From a virus: a stretch of DNA of 25,638 nucleotides. Under the pieces are notes generated by a model. The model made no database searches. It had not been told where the DNA came from and saw only the letters and a program-made list of their open reading frames with translations. Of the stretch, positions 9,795 through 16,765 are shown piece by piece; the stretch's first letter is position 1; every line of letters begins with the position of its first letter. The DNA is taken from positions 1 to 25,638 of the IMG/VR virus record IMGVR_UViG_3300008450_003920. One strand, given 5' to 3'. The position numbers and the translations under genes are program-made.

Positions 9795-10253
9795 TTACTC
9801 ACCCTCATAAACATAATTCTTTTCGATGGGCTTCCAACCAAACCTTTCCAAGTCTCTGATTGGACTGTCCATCAATGTTGTAATTGTAAAATTACTGATT
9901 GCACCTACTTCTCGACCTAACTTGCCTACTCTAATATATTCTTTCAAAATGCGATAGCCTAAACTGGTATTTCTATACTCTGGTTCAACCCACCATGCTA
10001 ATTCTTTCAATGTCTTTACATGAGGTAACCATGGATTGTTATCAACGCCCGCAATCAACATGCCTTGTATCACTCCGTCTACCTCACCAACAATAATTGT
10101 TCCGCTTTTTAAAATCATTGTTAAGAAATTTTGCACACCTCGGTAATTGTACTTTGGATTACGCAATGCTTCTATAGGAGCAGCATTAGCAAAATTAATC
10201 ATCAACGACATTATTCTATCAAAATCTTTTATACCTGCAAATCTTATTTTCAT
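9795..10253 (-). CDS. GNAT-family N-acetyltransferase in the tail module
   Basis: A 152-aa protein from ATG 10253, ending one base before the tip-protein gene begins. It has the layout of a GNAT acyltransferase: N-terminal IRFAGIKDFDRIMSLM, a central strand pair GTIIVGEVDGVIQGMLIAGV, then the core ELAWWVEPEYRNTSLGYRIL (84-103), where the R/Q-x-x-G-x-G/A acetyl-CoA loop appears as RNTSLGYR followed by a long helix, and a late DLERFGWKPIEKNYVYEG strand. The loop is degenerate compared with active enzymes, so activity is not certain. In lambda this place is held by the K/I genes. GNAT genes in this position recur in marine phages and their substrate is unknown; a virion or host protein amine is inferred. 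Confidence 0.8.
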   Translation of the reverse strand: MKIRFAGIKDFDRIMSLMINFANAAPIEALRNPKYNYRGVQNFLTMILKSGTIIVGEVDGVIQGMLIAGVDNNPWLPHVKTLKELAWWVEPEYRNTSLGYRILKEYIRVGKLGREVGAISNFTITTLMDSPIRDLERFGWKPIEKNYVYEGE

Positions 10254-10260
10254 GTTACAC

Positions 10261-10932
10261 CTAATTCAAATTGATATTGAAATCAAATCCATCAAAGCGG
10301 CCACCGCCGCCCCCACCGCCACCATAGTATCCACCGCCATAGCCGGTACCACCGGTGTATTTCTTACCAAAGTCAAAACTAATACCTTGTAGATCTTTTA
10401 CACGATCAAAACTGATATCGCCTGGATAGAATCTTTTTCTATCACTGCCGTTTGTTCTTTGTCCCATTACTTTGTTTTCTAGTAATTGGTTTAAACTTGC
10501 ACAACTGATTACCACAGTATGTGTTCTATCACCACTGAACGGATCATTTTGTTCATCGACGTTAAAATTAGTAATAATACCTGTGTAGCGTGTGTACACT
10601 TGTCCACTGATAATTTCATCAGTGTTGGTATCAAAGAAGCCGCGCTTAATTACAACCTTACCACCTTTGATAGGTGTACCTAGTACAATGCTTACTAGTG
10701 TATTGGGTACACCACTAAGACTGATCTGCATGTCATTGTTATTGCTTTTTAGATCGTCTTGTAAACTGCCTGCTTGTAAAAAATAACCTAGTTGGTTATA
10801 GGTGTTAGCGCCAATGGTAATAGGTTTGTATGCACTACTCACATAGTAAGTAGTGCCGCCAAGAGTAATATCCATGAACAGCGCATGGCTAATATTATTT
10901 TGACCGTCTACTGCACTAATAGGTGTTGTCAT
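10261..10932 (-). CDS. Minor tail/hub protein with Gly-rich tail, 223 aa
   Basis: From ATG 10932, one base after the neighbouring gene's stop. Residues 1-190 resemble the DUF2163/L-type hub proteins of siphoviruses and gene transfer agents: MDITLGGTTYYVSSAY, then QAGSLQDDLKSNNNDMQISL, a VVIKRGFFD strand and YTGIITNFNVDEQ. The C-terminal 30 residues are a low-complexity Gly/Tyr tail with eight consecutive glycines, then a charged aromatic end (RFDGFDFNINLN), probably disordered. The role inferred is a ring of the tail hub between tape measure and tip. The Gly tail is unlike usual family members and may act as a linker or docking tail. The family assignment is tentative. Confidence 0.65.
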   Translation of the reverse strand: MTTPISAVDGQNNISHALFMDITLGGTTYYVSSAYKPITIGANTYNQLGYFLQAGSLQDDLKSNNNDMQISLSGVPNTLVSIVLGTPIKGGKVVIKRGFFDTNTDEIISGQVYTRYTGIITNFNVDEQNDPFSGDRTHTVVISCASLNQLLENKVMGQRTNGSDRKRFYPGDISFDRVKDLQGISFDFGKKYTGGTGYGGGYYGGGGGGGGRFDGFDFNINLN

Positions 10933-10933
10933 C

Positions 10934-11587
10934 TTAAACTTCCGTAATTACTTCTATTAGTTGGAACTCACTGTCCCACTGAATTCTGTCATAAGGTACA
11001 ATTGTGTATGTTGGCTTCTTAAGCATCTTAACACGCCAAGTTACATTGCTGCCAACCACAATACCTTTGCCAGCAAAAGTATAACCAGTTTGGCTAATCA
11101 CTGGGCGGTGCACAGGAATGGTCACATTGCTGCTGGTGCTGTAGGCAACGTCAGCGGTTACTGTGTAGGGATATCTGTAACTGCTGGTTGGTTGAATATA
11201 ATCACCTTTGCGAAACAAATAACCACTCCCGGCACCAATGCTGCTGCAATTCAAATAGATATTGCTGCCGCTTACGCTGTTAATGGTTGCACTGGTAATG
11301 CCTGCTGCATCACCTTGATACGCTGTGATATACGCTAATCCTGCGTTGCTGCTACCAATGTTGATAGTTTCTTCTATGGTTCTATCTAGTCTGTCAATTT
11401 CTTCTGTGACAGCACGATTGGTACTGTAGGTCAAACCATTGTGCATTTCAACTGTGAACAGCCATGGCACATTACTAGCAAGTTCTGCTGTGCGTAGTAT
11501 GCCGCTGCGACTAATTGTTTGGCCGCTGGTCTTGTGGCGGTCAATTGTAATGCTGCTTGCGTTGTTAACTATTGTTTGTATACTCAT
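10934..11587 (-). CDS. Distal tail / hub-associated protein, 217 aa
   Basis: Starts at ATG 11587, overlapping the stop of the tape-measure gene (TAATG). A beta-rich protein. The N-terminal half carries an Arg/Thr-rich strand followed by VPWLFTVEMHNGLTYSTNR and a helix TEEIDRLDRTIEETI. The C-terminal half has YLFRKGDYIQP, VHRPVISQTGYTFAGKGI and WRVKMLKKPTYTIVPYDRI. This arrangement fits the M-, Dit- or DUF2460-type proteins directly downstream of tape measures, but no diagnostic motif was recognised, so the function is from gene order. It probably forms the ring that caps the tube at the tip. Confidence 0.65.
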   Translation of the reverse strand: MSIQTIVNNASSITIDRHKTSGQTISRSGILRTAELASNVPWLFTVEMHNGLTYSTNRAVTEEIDRLDRTIEETINIGSSNAGLAYITAYQGDAAGITSATINSVSGSNIYLNCSSIGAGSGYLFRKGDYIQPTSSYRYPYTVTADVAYSTSSNVTIPVHRPVISQTGYTFAGKGIVVGSNVTWRVKMLKKPTYTIVPYDRIQWDSEFQLIEVITEV

Positions 11588-14067
11588 TATCTTACACCTG
11601 CTCTTCTACCGCCAACTTGTGTTACGCTATAAATGAACTGTGGATCTTGGCTTACCAATGCTTTAAAACTTGGTGCATCTACTGCGCTGATGTTATACAC
11701 AACCTGTGTCATGCCGCCGCCATATTCACCACCTTCCATAAGTCTTGAATTAGGAATAACTGTGCCAGCACGACCAAAGCGTACCAATTCAGGGCCGCGT
11801 TCACCAACTAGATATGTTTTACCTGCTTGTACTGGACCACCAGCGGCTCTTGGACCACCAAATAGACTTACAAAAGGATTGCCGCCGCCAAAGATACTGC
11901 CAAAAATACCTTTGACAATGTTCTGTGCTGCAAGTCTAGCAATATCTGCTAGAATACTTTGTACTAGGCTCTTGAAACTAAGTTTACCTGTCATTACAAA
12001 GTTTGTAAATGCTTCTGTTAGACCATCTGTTAGATTTGAGAACTGTGTTTGGGCATACTCTGCCATATTGCCAGTGCTGTCTAACCATTGACCATATGCT
12101 TGTTCCCAACCATAACTAAAACTACGCTGTGTTTCAGCAAACTTTAATTTTTCTGGTGTTAGTTCATCAAATGCTTTTATTGTTGCTGCCTTGCGCTGTT
12201 CAAGTCTTGCTAGGTCATCTAATAATTCTTGATCATTTTGATTTTTGTATTGGCTACGCAGTTTGGCTTCTTGCATAGCAAAGTCATTTTCAATGGTAAA
12301 TCTTTCAGCAAGACGTTCTTTCTTAGCAGCATTGAATTCACCATCCAACTGCATCATCTGCTCAAACTCTCTGCGAGCGTTTTCTGCGCCGGCACCAATC
12401 ATTGCTAATTCTTGATTTTGTGCAAATGCTTTTTGTGCAGCGTCAAGTTTCTTCAATGACTCTTGTGCAGTATCACCTAATGATTTGTATAGTGCTTCTG
12501 CTTCAGTAAGTGCTTTGCTGCGATCTGCCGCACTTAGGTTTTCAATGCTGTTGATCTTTCTTACAACTTCATCATAATCTTCTGCGTTCTTTAGGCGTGC
12601 TTCTTCTAACTTCTTAGCAAGTTCACCAACACCAATGTTCTTTAGTTCACTTTCAGTCTTAGCGTTAAGTGCTTTGATCTGATCGCGAATTGCCTGTACA
12701 TATTCTTCTGCTTTCTTGCGGGCATTTTCTATGCGCTCGGCTGCTCGTTTGGCATCCTTGTCTTCTTTGCCTGCGCCAAGTGTTACTGGCATGTTGCCAA
12801 TGTCGCGTGGTGCCCTACCTTCTGGCTTAGGTACAGCAACATCAAATAACGGAATTGGTCCTTGTGCTGTTACCACAGCCTTGGCTTTGTTAAATGCGTT
12901 AACAACACCATTCTTCAGCATCTCAACTGTGCTTTGATCACTGAATGGATTGATAGCATTAATAAATGCTTTGCCCAACACTGGCAACACTTCACCCATA
13001 AAGGTAAAGAAGCCGCGGAAGGCCTGTATCAGCATGTTCACTGCACCAATGCCGTAGTTGGCCATTATCTTTAGTGCATTACTGAAACTGCCTGTTTGCT
13101 GTGTTAGTTCATAAAGTGTAGTAGCCACAATAGCAATTGCTGTGGCAATAGCAGTAAATGGGTTACGCATCATCAATGCTTGTACTGTTCTAAAGAACTT
13201 GACAACCATTGCAATGGCTGCTGGACCAAATGCTGCTGTTAATATAATTAGGAATGAACTTAAATTGTCTGCTACAAACTGAATAGCACCTGCAATTGCA
13301 CTGAATACACCAGTGTTGCTTTCTAATTCACCAAACAAACTGATGAAACTGTTTTTCAACTGTGTAAGGCTTTGTCCGATGGTTGGACCCATCTTACCAT
13401 ACTGTTCGTCAATGTCTTTGCTCATTTGTAGAGCAGCACCAGCCAGCAACTCGCTGGTTAATCTACCTTGACTGGCTAATTCTTTTAGGTTAACATTTGT
13501 TTCGCCAGTGCTTTTCTTAACTGCTTCCTTCAACTTGTTCATGAACACAGGACTGTTTTCCATCAATGAACGGAATTCGTCGCCGTTAAGTTTGCCTGCG
13601 GACATTGCCTGACTAAACTGCAACATACTTGCAGCCGCTTCTTGCGTGTTAGCACCACTTAACTGTGTGGCTTTGGCAAATGTTTCAGTAATCTGTGCTA
13701 CTTGATCTTGACTTAGACCCAAGTCTCTGCTGGCCAATGTTAATCTTGTGTACAGTTTACCTGTTTCTTCAAGACCTGTTCTTGCTGCCGCAGAAATTTC
13801 TTGCACATCTTTAAACTTGCTGTTGGCTTCAGCCTGGTCAACACTGAATGCTCGCAGTCTATTTTGTAAATTTGTATAGGTATCTGCGTAATCTACAACA
13901 GTAGTTAATGCCGCGCCAGCAAACAGACCAGCAAATGCGCCTGATATTGAATCGGCTGCACTGGTTGCACGCTGTCTAAGTGTATCAACACTTCGCGTAG
14001 CACGAGCAATACCAGTTTCAAATCCTCTGGTATCGAGCGTTAATAAGACTTTAATTTCTTTTGCCAT
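11587..14067 (-). CDS. Tail tape measure protein
   Basis: An 826-aa protein from ATG 14067, overlapping the previous gene's stop. The N-terminus (residues about 1-240) matches the lambda-type tape-measure domain, with DTRGFETGIARATRSVDTL, ADTYTNLQNRLR and LNGDEFRSLMENSPVFM. Residues about 250-380 contain several hydrophobic membrane-like segments. Residues about 440-650 are long charged helices (coiled coil). The C-terminus has the typical LTEAFTNFVMTGKLSFKSL followed by GGPVQAGKTYLVGERGPELV. It sets tail length: using about 1.5 angstrom per residue gives a tail near 120 nm, a rough rule only. It follows the chaperone pair, as in lambda (G, T, H). Confidence 0.95.
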   Translation of the reverse strand: MAKEIKVLLTLDTRGFETGIARATRSVDTLRQRATSAADSISGAFAGLFAGAALTTVVDYADTYTNLQNRLRAFSVDQAEANSKFKDVQEISAAARTGLEETGKLYTRLTLASRDLGLSQDQVAQITETFAKATQLSGANTQEAAASMLQFSQAMSAGKLNGDEFRSLMENSPVFMNKLKEAVKKSTGETNVNLKELASQGRLTSELLAGAALQMSKDIDEQYGKMGPTIGQSLTQLKNSFISLFGELESNTGVFSAIAGAIQFVADNLSSFLIILTAAFGPAAIAMVVKFFRTVQALMMRNPFTAIATAIAIVATTLYELTQQTGSFSNALKIMANYGIGAVNMLIQAFRGFFTFMGEVLPVLGKAFINAINPFSDQSTVEMLKNGVVNAFNKAKAVVTAQGPIPLFDVAVPKPEGRAPRDIGNMPVTLGAGKEDKDAKRAAERIENARKKAEEYVQAIRDQIKALNAKTESELKNIGVGELAKKLEEARLKNAEDYDEVVRKINSIENLSAADRSKALTEAEALYKSLGDTAQESLKKLDAAQKAFAQNQELAMIGAGAENARREFEQMMQLDGEFNAAKKERLAERFTIENDFAMQEAKLRSQYKNQNDQELLDDLARLEQRKAATIKAFDELTPEKLKFAETQRSFSYGWEQAYGQWLDSTGNMAEYAQTQFSNLTDGLTEAFTNFVMTGKLSFKSLVQSILADIARLAAQNIVKGIFGSIFGGGNPFVSLFGGPRAAGGPVQAGKTYLVGERGPELVRFGRAGTVIPNSRLMEGGEYGGGMTQVVYNISAVDAPSFKALVSQDPQFIYSVTQVGGRRAGVR

Positions 14068-14360
14068 TATAGTTTACCCAAATCTCTTTCGAGAATATCC
14101 TCGTAATAAGTGATAGTTGGGTCACTCATACCACCTGGCGCTTGACGACTGAAACCTTCATCAAGTTTACTAGCATAACCATAGTTGGCTCTAATAACTT
14201 TGCCGCGTGTATTTGTATTGCGTTTAGCATTACCAGTATCAATTGGTGTAATGTTACGAAAATGTGTTCCGGCCTTTTGCCAGTCAGCATTAGCAGTTTT
14301 CATAATGTCTTTGAGTAGACGTTTGAAATCTTTGTCATTTACTGTTATTGCCACGAACAT
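14067..14360 (-). CDS. HK97 gp10-like tail completion protein
   Basis: A 97-aa protein starting at ATG 14360, inside the last 26 bases of the frameshift extension. The segment ITPIDTGNAKRNT (38-50) followed by ANYGYASKLDEGFSRQAPGG matches the HK97 gp10-like family (I/V-x-P-x-D-TG-x-L/A-x-x-S), which functions in tail completion or the head-tail junction. Members normally lie upstream of the tail tube gene; here the gene sits between tail chaperone and tape measure, which is unusual. The family call is good; its exact role here is inferred. Confidence 0.8.
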   Translation of the reverse strand: MFVAITVNDKDFKRLLKDIMKTANADWQKAGTHFRNITPIDTGNAKRNTNTRGKVIRANYGYASKLDEGFSRQAPGGMSDPTITYYEDILERDLGKL

Positions 14361-14882
14361 TCTCCATTAACTGTTTCAATTGATCTTGGTTTGCCTTTGG
14401 TGCTTTTCCTTGTGCTTTGGCATCCTGTGCTTCGCGATAAGAAATTGCAACATCAAACACCCAAATATCTAAAGTGTTAGCATTTGCCAACACTTCTGAA
14501 GGGAGCATACCATACCGTTCGCCCAGCGCATCTAGCATCAAACAAGCGTGTAGTTCTCCGCTCCCTTCATCGAGCGAACTACCAGTTACTTTCCCAACTG
14601 TTCTACGACTTTATTCACGCACTTCATCAATAGGCCAGCAGGCAATACATGACCATCTGTCATGACCTTGTTACCATCGCTGTCTAGGATTAGTTCGCTG
14701 CAAAATTCAATGATCTTACCGTAGTCTTCTTCGCCGGCACCGGCAAATTTTACAAATTTTTCAATGGGCTGTTTGTCGTACACCCAAAACTCTACGGCTT
14801 CACCATATTTCTCAATGGTGTCTTCATCATCAAGTGTGATGTTTACTAGTTGAGGCTTGCTTGCTAAATTTTTGAGATTCAT
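14335..14882 (-). CDS. Tail assembly chaperone, -1 frameshift product (GT-type)
   Basis: Translation starts at 14882 like the short form, slips back one base at GGGAAAG (14595-14589), skips the TAA at 14588-14586 and continues in the new frame to TGA at 14335. Predicted product: 182 aa (98 shared plus 84 new). The extension contains VTGSSLDEGSGELHACLMLD, then ERYGMLPSEVLANANTLDIWVFDVAISYREAQD, resembling the T part of lambda GT that contacts the tape measure. The extension frame has no credible start of its own: only TTG or internal ATG codons with no ribosome site. The downstream gene begins within it. This makes the frameshift the most economical explanation. Confidence 0.85.
14550..14595 (-). 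promoter_or_regulatory. Programmed -1 ribosomal frameshift signal
   Basis: On the minus strand the slip heptamer GGGAAAG (14595-14589) lies in the correct X-XXY-YYZ phase (TTG GGA AAG TAA). A 6-base spacer follows, then a stem-loop: GTAGTTC (14582-14576) pairs with GAACTAC (14556-14550), and GCTC (14575-14572) with GAGC (14563-14560). There is a 3-base bulge (14559-14557) and an 8-base loop. The heptamer is the same as the one used in lambda G/GT. Confidence 0.9.
14586..14882 (-). CDS. Tail assembly chaperone, short form (G-type)
   Basis: A 98-aa acidic protein from ATG 14882, whose ATG overlaps the stop of the 57-aa coiled-coil gene (ATGA). It reads MNLKNLASKPQLVNITLDDE, then a region of alternating aromatic and acidic residues (AVEFWVYDKQP) and a helical end with LMKCVNKVVEQLGK. 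This is the expected size and character for the G-type chaperone that coats the tape measure during tail assembly and is absent from the virion. The zero-frame stop sits directly after the slip site, so most ribosomes would make this short form. Confidence 0.85.
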   Translation of the reverse strand: MNLKNLASKPQLVNITLDDEDTIEKYGEAVEFWVYDKQPIEKFVKFAGAGEEDYGKIIEFCSELILDSDGNKVMTDGHVLPAGLLMKCVNKVVEQLGK

Positions 14883-15052
14883 AACTTCATATCCTTTTTT
14901 AAGTAATGCACAGCAGTTAGCAAGAATGCTATTCTACTGCGGCTTTTTGATATATCTGCTTCAGCGCATTTTAATTCATTCTGCGCTTTGGCTAATTCCT
15001 GTTCCAGGGTCTTTACTATGTCCGCTTGGGTCAAGTTCTCCCACATCTGCAT
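14879..15052 (-). CDS. Small coiled-coil protein, 57 aa
   Basis: From ATG 15052 with AGAGGAAGAAG upstream to TGA 14879, which overlaps the next ATG. The protein starts MQMWENLTQADIVKTLEQEL and continues AKAQNELKCAEADISKSRSR, IAFLLTAVHYLKKD: one long amphipathic helix or coiled coil. Very similar small proteins with LTQxDIVxxLExELAKAQNE occur in marine T4-like phages, to my recollection, with unknown function. It overlaps the upstream gene by 77 bases in another frame. The good ribosome site, the stop-start coupling and the family-like sequence support it. Confidence 0.8.
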   Translation of the reverse strand: MQMWENLTQADIVKTLEQELAKAQNELKCAEADISKSRSRIAFLLTAVHYLKKDMKL

Positions 15053-15221
15053 GATCTTCTTCCTCTATATCTGTTTTAATATTTATTTGTTTTGCAGGTT
15101 TTCCGCCCGCTAACACATCCATTTCTGCTTGACTATAAGTGACATTACCTACAGCAAAACGATGGTCTGGTTGTGCTTTACGCTTCCACTCATGGTAGCG
15201 TTCAATTGTACTCTTATCCAT
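14976..15221 (-). CDS. Small hypothetical protein between tail tube and chaperone, 81 aa
   Basis: From ATG 15221 with GTGGAGATAGAAC upstream. The first 45 residues (MDKSTIERYHEWKRKAQPDH, then FAVGNVTYSQAEMDVLAGGK) look like a real folded segment. The last 30 are acidic and Gly/Ser-rich and overlap the 57-aa coiled-coil gene. No family recognised. The tail-module position suggests a tail assembly accessory. A strong hairpin lies between it and the tail tube gene, so it may be expressed at a lower level. Confidence 0.65.
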   Translation of the reverse strand: MDKSTIERYHEWKRKAQPDHRFAVGNVTYSQAEMDVLAGGKPAKQINIKTDIEEEDHADVGELDPSGHSKDPGTGISQSAE

Positions 15222-15239
15222 GTTCTATCTCCACATAAA

Positions 15240-15265
15240 CAATGAGGGGGTTTCCCCCCTCATTG
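15240..15265 (-). terminator. Strong hairpin after the tail tube gene (terminator or attenuator)
   Basis: An 11-bp perfect stem (CAATGAGGGGG with CCCCCTCATTG) closed, on the minus strand, by a GAAA tetraloop. It sits 16 bases after the tail tube stop and 18 before the next ATG. Only TTGTTTA follows, so the T-run is weak. Partial termination or protection of the tail-tube mRNA 3' end is inferred. Confidence 0.6.
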
Positions 15266-15281
15266 CGTTTTGTTGTGCGCT

Positions 15282-15761
15282 TTATAGCGTTACATCGCTA
15301 TCGAAGTCACCATCAACTTCAATCGTAACAGGTGTTACCCACAGAGGCGCATCTGGGTTAACAGTTGGTGCTAGACCACTGATAAAACCAGAACCCTTGA
15401 GGTAATTCTGTCCGGCTACTGCACCATTGAATGCAATCTCGAAATAGACACGAGTCTTGTTCTTGCTTGCACCATAGATACCAGTGTTGGCGATAGCATC
15501 AGTTAAACTTGCATTACCAAAGAATGCCTTATCGTCAACTACGACGTTAAGTGTTACTTGGTTTGTTGCAGGTGTTGTTGCTGCGCTTTCTGCTGTGTTA
15601 TCTAAGGTCTTCCAACGGAATACACCAGTTGAGTTGTTGATAGTGATATCCTGCATGTAAGGCACGACTAAAGCAGGTGTTGCTAAGACGTTAGCATTTG
15701 CTGCTGTTGCACCAAGGGCTAATACGGCCTTACTACCTGCGCTTGTGTTAATTACTGCCAT
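15282..15761 (-). CDS. Major tail tube protein
   Basis: A 159-aa protein from ATG 15761 with AGGAGATATCAA upstream. It begins MAVINTSAGSKAVLALGATA and continues with beta strands (VPYMQDITINNSTGVFRWKT, VYFEIAFNGAVAGQNYLKGS) and an acidic end DGDFDSDVTL. Size, Ala/Thr/Gly-rich beta composition and position after connector genes and before the chaperone pair fit a siphovirus tail tube subunit, which polymerises in hexamer rings around the tape measure. A hairpin directly downstream would fit high expression of this gene relative to the next. Confidence 0.8.
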   Translation of the reverse strand: MAVINTSAGSKAVLALGATAANANVLATPALVVPYMQDITINNSTGVFRWKTLDNTAESAATTPATNQVTLNVVVDDKAFFGNASLTDAIANTGIYGASKNKTRVYFEIAFNGAVAGQNYLKGSGFISGLAPTVNPDAPLWVTPVTIEVDGDFDSDVTL

Positions 15762-15776
15762 TTGATATCTCCTATG

Positions 15777-16169
15777 TTAAACAGTTGTAAAGTTATACTC
15801 TAAAGTATATGTAATAATATCGGAATCAATTTGAGAAGTTACGTCAACGGTACTCACAACCGCATTAATATTGTTCTTTGCCAACATTGCTGCGTTGATG
15901 GTTGCTGTAATGTTTGCTGGCTCAGTCTTTGCATCGTGAGCCATATAAACATTGATTACAGTTTCTGTCTTGTCTAGCACAGCATTATCTAAGGTTGAAA
16001 ATAATTCGACAAAAGCGGGTTGCTGTTGATCGGCATAAAATGTCCTTAGATTTTTTGTGTACAAGGCAGTACCATCAGGACTAGTAGGATACTCACTGCT
16101 TATTCTAAAATTAGAATAAGATGTGATTCTGTTTCCTATTGCTGTAATTAGTTCATTCCTAATTGACAT
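15777..16169 (-). CDS. Probable tail terminator / minor tail protein, 130 aa
   Basis: From ATG 16169 (overlapping the previous stop) to TAA 15777. MSIRNELITAIGNRITSYSN is followed by FVELFSTLDNAVLDKTETVI, NVYMAHDAKTE and a closing strand DSDIITYTLEYNFTTV. An N-terminal amphipathic helix with later beta strands (ETVINVYMA, TYTLEYNF) is the usual shape of the U- or gp11-like tail terminators that cap the tube and join it to the head. The position directly before the tail tube agrees. No diagnostic motif, so this is gene-order inference. Confidence 0.65.
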   Translation of the reverse strand: MSIRNELITAIGNRITSYSNFRISSEYPTSPDGTALYTKNLRTFYADQQQPAFVELFSTLDNAVLDKTETVINVYMAHDAKTEPANITATINAAMLAKNNINAVVSTVDVTSQIDSDIITYTLEYNFTTV

Positions 16170-16738
16170 TATCTAATCCTTACCACATTGCGCTTTGCAC
16201 GAGTTCTGCGATTCATGTAATAACTTACGGCCTTTTCATCATTTTGAACAGTACCATCGTTATCAAAATCATACCAGTCAGCAATTGCGATTAACTCGTT
16301 GTAGAGATCTTCGAACTTGCGTCCATAGTAATCTATCTTAGTCATATCAGCACTTGTTTCACCAAACTGTGCTACTAGCGGAAGGATATACTCCTTGATC
16401 GCATAGTAGACACAGAGATCGGTAAACTGCTGTTGGCGGCCTAATGCATTTGTTGGATCTATAAGATTTGGATTTACATTAGGCAACACATTTAAGTCGC
16501 TGATAGGGCTACCCATAAAACTGTTGTAACCCTGCCACCAAGTGCTGGTTTTGATTTTTAATAGAATGCGCTGAGTACTCTTTTTCAGCATGTCTTCTAT
16601 GAAGGTTGGAATATCCGCAAACCCACTTTCGGAAGGTATGCGGATTTCGTTTTCTTCGAGAAGGCGTTGGTCTTTCTGCAGAACATCTGTGTATTCTGCA
16701 AAACTTTGAACATTACCTGCTACAATTATGAATGCCAT
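16169..16738 (-). CDS. Head-tail connector / neck protein, 189 aa
   Basis: From ATG 16738 with GAGGAGAACGGCG upstream, 28 bases after the capsid stop. The N-terminal half is helical and charged (EYTDVLQKDQRLLEENEIRI). The middle holds TWWQGYNSFMGSP and a short acidic linker. The C-terminus is Arg-rich (SYYMNRRTRAKRNVVRIR), suited to contact with DNA in the connector. DWYDFDNDGTVQNDEKA (near 155-171) is an EF-hand-like acidic loop of D-x-D-x-D form, as seen in calcium-binding loops. Function is inferred from location between major capsid and tail terminator. Confidence 0.65.
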   Translation of the reverse strand: MAFIIVAGNVQSFAEYTDVLQKDQRLLEENEIRIPSESGFADIPTFIEDMLKKSTQRILLKIKTSTWWQGYNSFMGSPISDLNVLPNVNPNLIDPTNALGRQQQFTDLCVYYAIKEYILPLVAQFGETSADMTKIDYYGRKFEDLYNELIAIADWYDFDNDGTVQNDEKAVSYYMNRRTRAKRNVVRIR

Positions 16739-16765
16739 CGCCGTTCTCCTCAGTTGATTTCTCTA

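Noticed and set aside
11633-12091. Plus-strand 152-aa ORF
   Set aside because: Antisense to the tape-measure C-terminus; no supporting site, and the minus-strand gene is certain.
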